Made by a program: the position numbers and the translations under genes. From Candidatus Colicola coprequi (GTDB lineage Bacteria; Bacteroidota; Bacteroidia; Bacteroidales; Paludibacteraceae), in assembly GCA_018065765.1 (NCBI GenBank), contig JAGHSR010000057.1:1-11022 (forward strand): DNA of 11,022 nt. Direction: 5' to 3'. How positions within the stretch are numbered: position 1 is the first letter of the stretch; each line of letters starts with the position of its first letter. Below, in pieces: positions 7,859 through 11,022 of the stretch. The notes beneath the pieces are model-generated. The model searched no databases. It was not told where the DNA came from and saw only the letters and a program-made list of their open reading frames with translations.

Positions 7859-8734
7859 TTAATTTGTTAATGGAGAATTTTTGGAATCCCCTTTCATATT
7901 TTGCTGCTTGGCAGCACGGATATTGATTATTACGAGTAAGACGAGGGTTGTCAAGAAGATGATGGAGAATAGAGGACGTAATTCGGGGGTCAATCCTCCC
8001 TTGCGGGCATCAGCATAAATGAATGTGGATAAGGTTTCGAGTCCATTGCTGCCTTTGGTAAAGAAAGTTACTCCAAAATCATCAATACTGAGCGTGAGTG
8101 AGAGTATGAATCCGGATAGCATACCGGGTCTTAGTTCGGGAATGAGAACTTTGTGCAACGCTTGCCAAGGTGTGGCTCCTAAATCCAATGCTGCTTCGTA
8201 GATATTAGGATTCATCTTTTGCAGTCGCGGCATCACGGACAGCACCACATACGGGGTGCAGAATACCACATGGGCTATGATGACCGTGCCCAGACCACGT
8301 GAGATTCCCAGAAAAACAAATAGCAGGAAAAGAGATATGCCCGTGATGATATCGGGGTTAATCATTGGAATGGAGTTCATGAAACTGACCACGCGGCGGG
8401 TTCGCTGGCGCATGTGGAATAGACCTATGGCAGCTAAGGTTCCGAGAAAAGTGGAAATGATGGCAGCAACCAGAGCAATTACACCCGTGTAAATTATGGC
8501 ACGGTATAAGTTCGGATCCACTCGAACATCAGCCGAGAAATCATAACCATTAAACAGATTTTGGTAAAGTCCGAAAGTGAACCCTGTCCAGTTACCAAAC
8601 ACTTTGCTTTTGGTAAATGAGAAAATGATAATAAGCAGGATGGGGGCATAGAGCAGTGCAAGCAACAGCCACAAATAAACATGGCCACATATCACTGACC
8701 CAATTCCTCGGCGGTCTATGCGATGACGTATCAT
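7859..8734 (-). CDS. potC: Polyamine ABC transporter permease PotC
   Basis: Inner-membrane permease of the spermidine/putrescine importer, pairing with PotB to form the channel. The 291-residue protein has about six hydrophobic segments; the first spans roughly residues 14-40 and the last 253-271. The EAA loop that docks on the ATPase reads EAALDLGATPWQALHKVLIP (180-199), with its conserved Gly. The LSIDDFGVTFF segment (214-224) is characteristic of PotC rather than PotB. The start codon at 8732-8734 overlaps the potB stop (ATGA). It is preceded by a strong Shine-Dalgarno sequence, AAAGGAGG at 8741-8748, six bases upstream. This tight coupling with potB supports equimolar synthesis of the two subunits. 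The C-terminal tail from about 274 is short and polar. Length is slightly above that of E. coli PotC (about 264). Confidence 0.96.
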   Translation of the reverse strand: MIRHRIDRRGIGSVICGHVYLWLLLALLYAPILLIIIFSFTKSKVFGNWTGFTFGLYQNLFNGYDFSADVRVDPNLYRAIIYTGVIALVAAIISTFLGTLAAIGLFHMRQRTRRVVSFMNSIPMINPDIITGISLFLLFVFLGISRGLGTVIIAHVVFCTPYVVLSVMPRLQKMNPNIYEAALDLGATPWQALHKVLIPELRPGMLSGFILSLTLSIDDFGVTFFTKGSNGLETLSTFIYADARKGGLTPELRPLFSIIFLTTLVLLVIINIRAAKQQNMKGDSKNSPLTN

Positions 8735-9531
8735 AGCAGCCCTCCTTTCTGATTATCCACTTCGGTTTCGTTGCTTTGACCAAAGAACGATGTGAGTCCA
8801 ATGATAATGAGCATGATGAGCGATAGAGCAGCACCATAATTCCACATGGTGGTTCCTCCTTCACCGAAGCTGCGCTGGATAAGCGAACCGAACAAAGTAA
8901 TCTTGTTGTGAGTGAGCAACTCAGAAATAGCGAAAGTGCTAACGGTGGGCATAAACACCATGATGATACCGGAATAAATACCCGGCCACGAGAGCGGAAG
9001 TACCACACGAGTGAAAGTTTGTATGCGAGTAGCTCCCAAGTCCTGAGATGCCTCCATGAGACTGGGGTCAATCTTTTGCAGCGTATTGTAGATGGGGTAA
9101 ATCATGAACGGCAGAAAATCGTAGGTCATACCAAACAAAAGGGCTCCCTCCCCCAAGGGCAGATTGAACATGTGAAAGAGTTCCACCGTGGCAATGGTAC
9201 GAAGCAGAAAATTAATCCACATAGGCAAGATGAACAACATTGCCATAACGGCCGGAGTGCGAAATGAACTCATCGCCATAATGTACGCAGCAGGGTAGCC
9301 CAACAGAAGACAAATGAAGGTGGTGATAAGTGCTATAGCCAGCGAATAGATAAAGGTGTTAACTGCCTCGGTTTTGTGGAAGAACTGTACAAAATTTTGA
9401 ATGGTGAAATTGCCCGACATGTCGGTGAAGGCATATACACCTATCAAGATGAGAGGCAGAACAACCAGCAGAACCATAAACACTATGTATGGTCCTGCCC
9501 ATGTACGTCTGTTGTGAAATATCGTTTTCAT
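8731..9531 (-). CDS. potB: Polyamine ABC transporter permease PotB
   Basis: Inner-membrane permease partner of PotC. From the ATG at 9529-9531 the protein has 266 residues, starting MKTIFHNRRTW. The first membrane helix spans about 13-34, further hydrophobic segments lie near 59-86, 93-110, 131-148, 184-204 and 234-250, and the tail is polar. The EAA loop contacting PotA reads EASQDLGATRIQTFTRVVLP (160-179). An in-frame ATG 33 bases upstream (9564) would add 11 polar residues inside the potA coding region. I prefer 9531 because it forms the usual ATGA overlap with the potA stop, sits nine bases after an AAAGGA Shine-Dalgarno site (9541-9546), and gives the N-terminus normal for the family. 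Position directly after potA and before potC is the classical potABCD order. Confidence 0.95.
   Translation of the reverse strand: MKTIFHNRRTWAGPYIVFMVLLVVLPLILIGVYAFTDMSGNFTIQNFVQFFHKTEAVNTFIYSLAIALITTFICLLLGYPAAYIMAMSSFRTPAVMAMLFILPMWINFLLRTIATVELFHMFNLPLGEGALLFGMTYDFLPFMIYPIYNTLQKIDPSLMEASQDLGATRIQTFTRVVLPLSWPGIYSGIIMVFMPTVSTFAISELLTHNKITLFGSLIQRSFGEGGTTMWNYGAALSLIMLIIIGLTSFFGQSNETEVDNQKGGLL
8741..8748 (-). promoter_or_regulatory. Strong Shine-Dalgarno site of potC inside potB
   Basis: The minus strand reads AAAGGAGG, six bases before the potC ATG. These bases also encode the Lys-Gly-Gly near the end of PotB. Most starts in this window, and in Bacteroidota generally, lack such a strong site, so it helps fix the potC start and suggests efficient reinitiation. 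Confidence 0.7.
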
Positions 9532-10967
9532 TCCTGTTTGTCCTTTTTGTAAAGCCGTATCCAACTGGGTGCGATTTTGATACCAACGCGGTCACCATCG
9601 TCCCAAATATCGTTGGTATCTACGAATAGGTCATCGCCATCATCGGTGCGAACCTGCAGGTGATAATGGTCTCCCTTGTAGAGGATATAGATAACCTCTC
9701 CGCTCAGCGTACCATCTTCCTCATCGTCTTGCAGGTTGACGTGATTGAAATCAACTTCTATTTCCACTTCTTCACCTATATCAAAGCGCTCTGCTGTGCG
9801 TTCCGATATAGCCCATTCGGCATCGAGGAACTCAACCATATTTTCCCCTTTGACAACGCCTTGGAAGGTGTTGCATAGGCGTTCCTTGTGCATGACTTGT
9901 ATGTCCTCCGGTTTGACGAGTAGTCCGACCTCCATACCCGGCTCAAAGGCGTGGTAATCCTGTACCATCAGTTCGTACTCATTACCATCCGCTTGCGCTT
10001 GAGCGAGAATAGTCATTTCATAATGAACCCCTTTGAAAATACAGCTGGTCACTTTACCGAATAGTTGCCAGGGGCTATCTTTCTCAAACATAGCTCCTCT
10101 CGCATCGGTGATATACCAGTCTTCGGGACGAACGACCACATCCACCTCGTTGTCTTCGCCATATCCGTGATCCACACATTCAAAATCCCGTCCACAAAAA
10201 TGTACCAGTTTATCCTTGACCATCGTGGCATCAAGGATGTTGCTTTCTCCGATGAAGTCGGCTACAAAGCAACTGTTAGGTTCGTTGTACACATCACTGG
10301 GAGTACCTACTTGCAGTATTTTTCCTTCGCGCATAACCACCACTCTATCGCTGAGGGTTAATGCTTCCTCTTGGTCATGAGTGACGTAAATGAATGTGAT
10401 ACCCAATTTCTTGTGCATTTCGCGAAGTTCCAATTGCATGTCTGCTCGCATTTTTCTATCAAGGGCAGCTAAAGGCTCATCCAAGAGCAACACTTCGGGC
10501 TCATTGATGATAGCACGAGCTATAGCTACACGTTGCTGCTGACCGCCAGAGAGGGAGTCCACATCACGGTACTCATAGTCGGACATGCTTACCATCTTGA
10601 GGGCTTTTTTTACACGTTTGCTCATTTCGGATTTCTCAACGCCTTTGAGTTTGAGACCAAATGCCACATTTTCAAATACGTTGAGATGGGGGAATAGAGC
10701 GTATTTTTGGAATACCGTATTGACGGGGCGCTCGTATGGCGACATCTCGGTAACCTCTTCACCATTGAGAAGTATTTCCCCTTCACTGGCAACTTGAAAA
10801 CCCGCTATACACCGGAGTAGAGTGGTTTTGCCACAACCTGAAGGACCTAAAATAGTCACAAATTCACCCTTCTTAACCTGCAGACTGACGTCGCTGAGGG
10901 CAAACTTGCCGTCTTCGAACTGTTTCGAGACATGATTAACTTCAATAATGTACTGCGATTTTGCCAT
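9528..10967 (-). CDS. potA: Polyamine ABC transporter ATP-binding protein PotA, extended C-terminus
   Basis: Cytoplasmic ATPase that drives polyamine import through PotB/PotC. The 479-residue protein carries a full nucleotide-binding domain: Walker A GPSGCGKT (41-48), Q-loop Gln87, signature LSGGQQQR (139-146), Walker B VLLLDEP (159-165), D-loop ALD (168-170) and H-loop His197. VGTPSDVYNEP (220-230) and FIGESNILD (238-246) mark the move into the C-terminal regulatory part. Two TOBE-like segments follow, near 276-360 and 366-475, whereas E. coli PotA has about 378 residues in total. I place the start at 10965-10967 (MAKSQYIIEV) rather than the in-frame ATG at 11018, because the -7 promoter box lies between the two and the extra 17 residues do not look like PotA. 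No Shine-Dalgarno site is evident, only an A-rich leader. It is the first gene of the transcription unit. Confidence 0.96.
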   Translation of the reverse strand: MAKSQYIIEVNHVSKQFEDGKFALSDVSLQVKKGEFVTILGPSGCGKTTLLRCIAGFQVASEGEILLNGEEVTEMSPYERPVNTVFQKYALFPHLNVFENVAFGLKLKGVEKSEMSKRVKKALKMVSMSDYEYRDVDSLSGGQQQRVAIARAIINEPEVLLLDEPLAALDRKMRADMQLELREMHKKLGITFIYVTHDQEEALTLSDRVVVMREGKILQVGTPSDVYNEPNSCFVADFIGESNILDATMVKDKLVHFCGRDFECVDHGYGEDNEVDVVVRPEDWYITDARGAMFEKDSPWQLFGKVTSCIFKGVHYEMTILAQAQADGNEYELMVQDYHAFEPGMEVGLLVKPEDIQVMHKERLCNTFQGVVKGENMVEFLDAEWAISERTAERFDIGEEVEIEVDFNHVNLQDDEEDGTLSGEVIYILYKGDHYHLQVRTDDGDDLFVDTNDIWDDGDRVGIKIAPSWIRLYKKDKQE

Positions 10968-10993
10968 TTTTCGGTATTCTATATAATTTGCCG

Positions 10994-11001
10994 CAAAAGT
11001 A
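10994..11001 (-). promoter_or_regulatory. Probable Bacteroidota promoter, -7 box, upstream of potA
   Basis: On the minus strand the sequence reads TACTTTTG, an exact match to the TAnnTTTG -7 element used by the Bacteroidota housekeeping sigma factor. Transcription would start a few bases downstream, near 10986-10988, giving a leader of about 20 bases before the potA ATG at 10967. The matching -33 TTTG element would fall at or beyond the right edge of the window and cannot be seen. The box supports the shorter potA start. I found no equally good box in the gaps between the downstream genes. Confidence 0.6.
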
Positions 11002-11022
11002 CTACTTTTTTTTGACATATAC

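Noticed and set aside
7340..7870. 176-codon plus-strand frame opposite potD
   Set aside because: It is antisense to the conserved potD coding sequence with no family features or start signal of its own.
8592..9071. 159-codon minus-strand frame overlapping potB and potC
   Set aside because: It is in another frame inside two clear permease genes; its hydrophobic look is inherited from their membrane-segment codons.
10968..11018. 17-residue N-terminal extension of PotA from the ATG at 11018
   Set aside because: The extension spans the predicted -7 promoter box and is not like PotA N-termini, so it is most likely untranslated.

Overview
The window is a compact block of eight protein genes, all on the minus strand, so it reads right to left. 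The setting is Bacteroidota, most likely the order Bacteroidales. The evidence is the A-rich leaders with few Shine-Dalgarno sites, a TAnnTTTG-type -7 promoter box before the first gene, a long TPR protein paired with an outer-membrane barrel ending in phenylalanine, and the style of the sigma-54 activator at the left edge. Genus cannot be settled from sequence alone.

Layout in transcription order. A promoter at about 10994-11001 precedes potA (10967-9528), potB (9531-8731), potC (8734-7859) and potD (7825-6509), a complete polyamine ABC importer. A 972-residue periplasmic TPR protein (6502-3584) follows six bases later. Its stop overlaps the start of a 585-residue outer-membrane beta-barrel protein (3587-1830). 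Next come rmlB/rfbB, dTDP-glucose 4,6-dehydratase (1801-668), and the N-terminal two thirds of a sigma-54 activator with no sensor domain (626 to the left edge). Gaps are at most 41 bases, and three junctions are 4-base ATGA overlaps. No stretch above 300 bases lacks a gene. I saw no RNA gene, mobile element, CRISPR array or clear terminator.

Function. PotA powers the PotB/PotC channel and PotD captures spermidine or putrescine in the periplasm. PotD here carries a C-terminal membrane helix, and PotA has about 100 extra residues that look like a second TOBE domain. The TPR and barrel proteins probably act as a pair in the cell envelope, with unknown role. RmlB makes the 4-keto-6-deoxy sugar nucleotide used for rhamnose and related sugars. 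The sigma-54 activator probably belongs to the next operon segment, which continues off the window. The gene run is mostly ordinary housekeeping. The points worth following are the membrane-tethered PotD, the extended PotA, the TPR/barrel pair and the altered GAFTGA loop of the activator.
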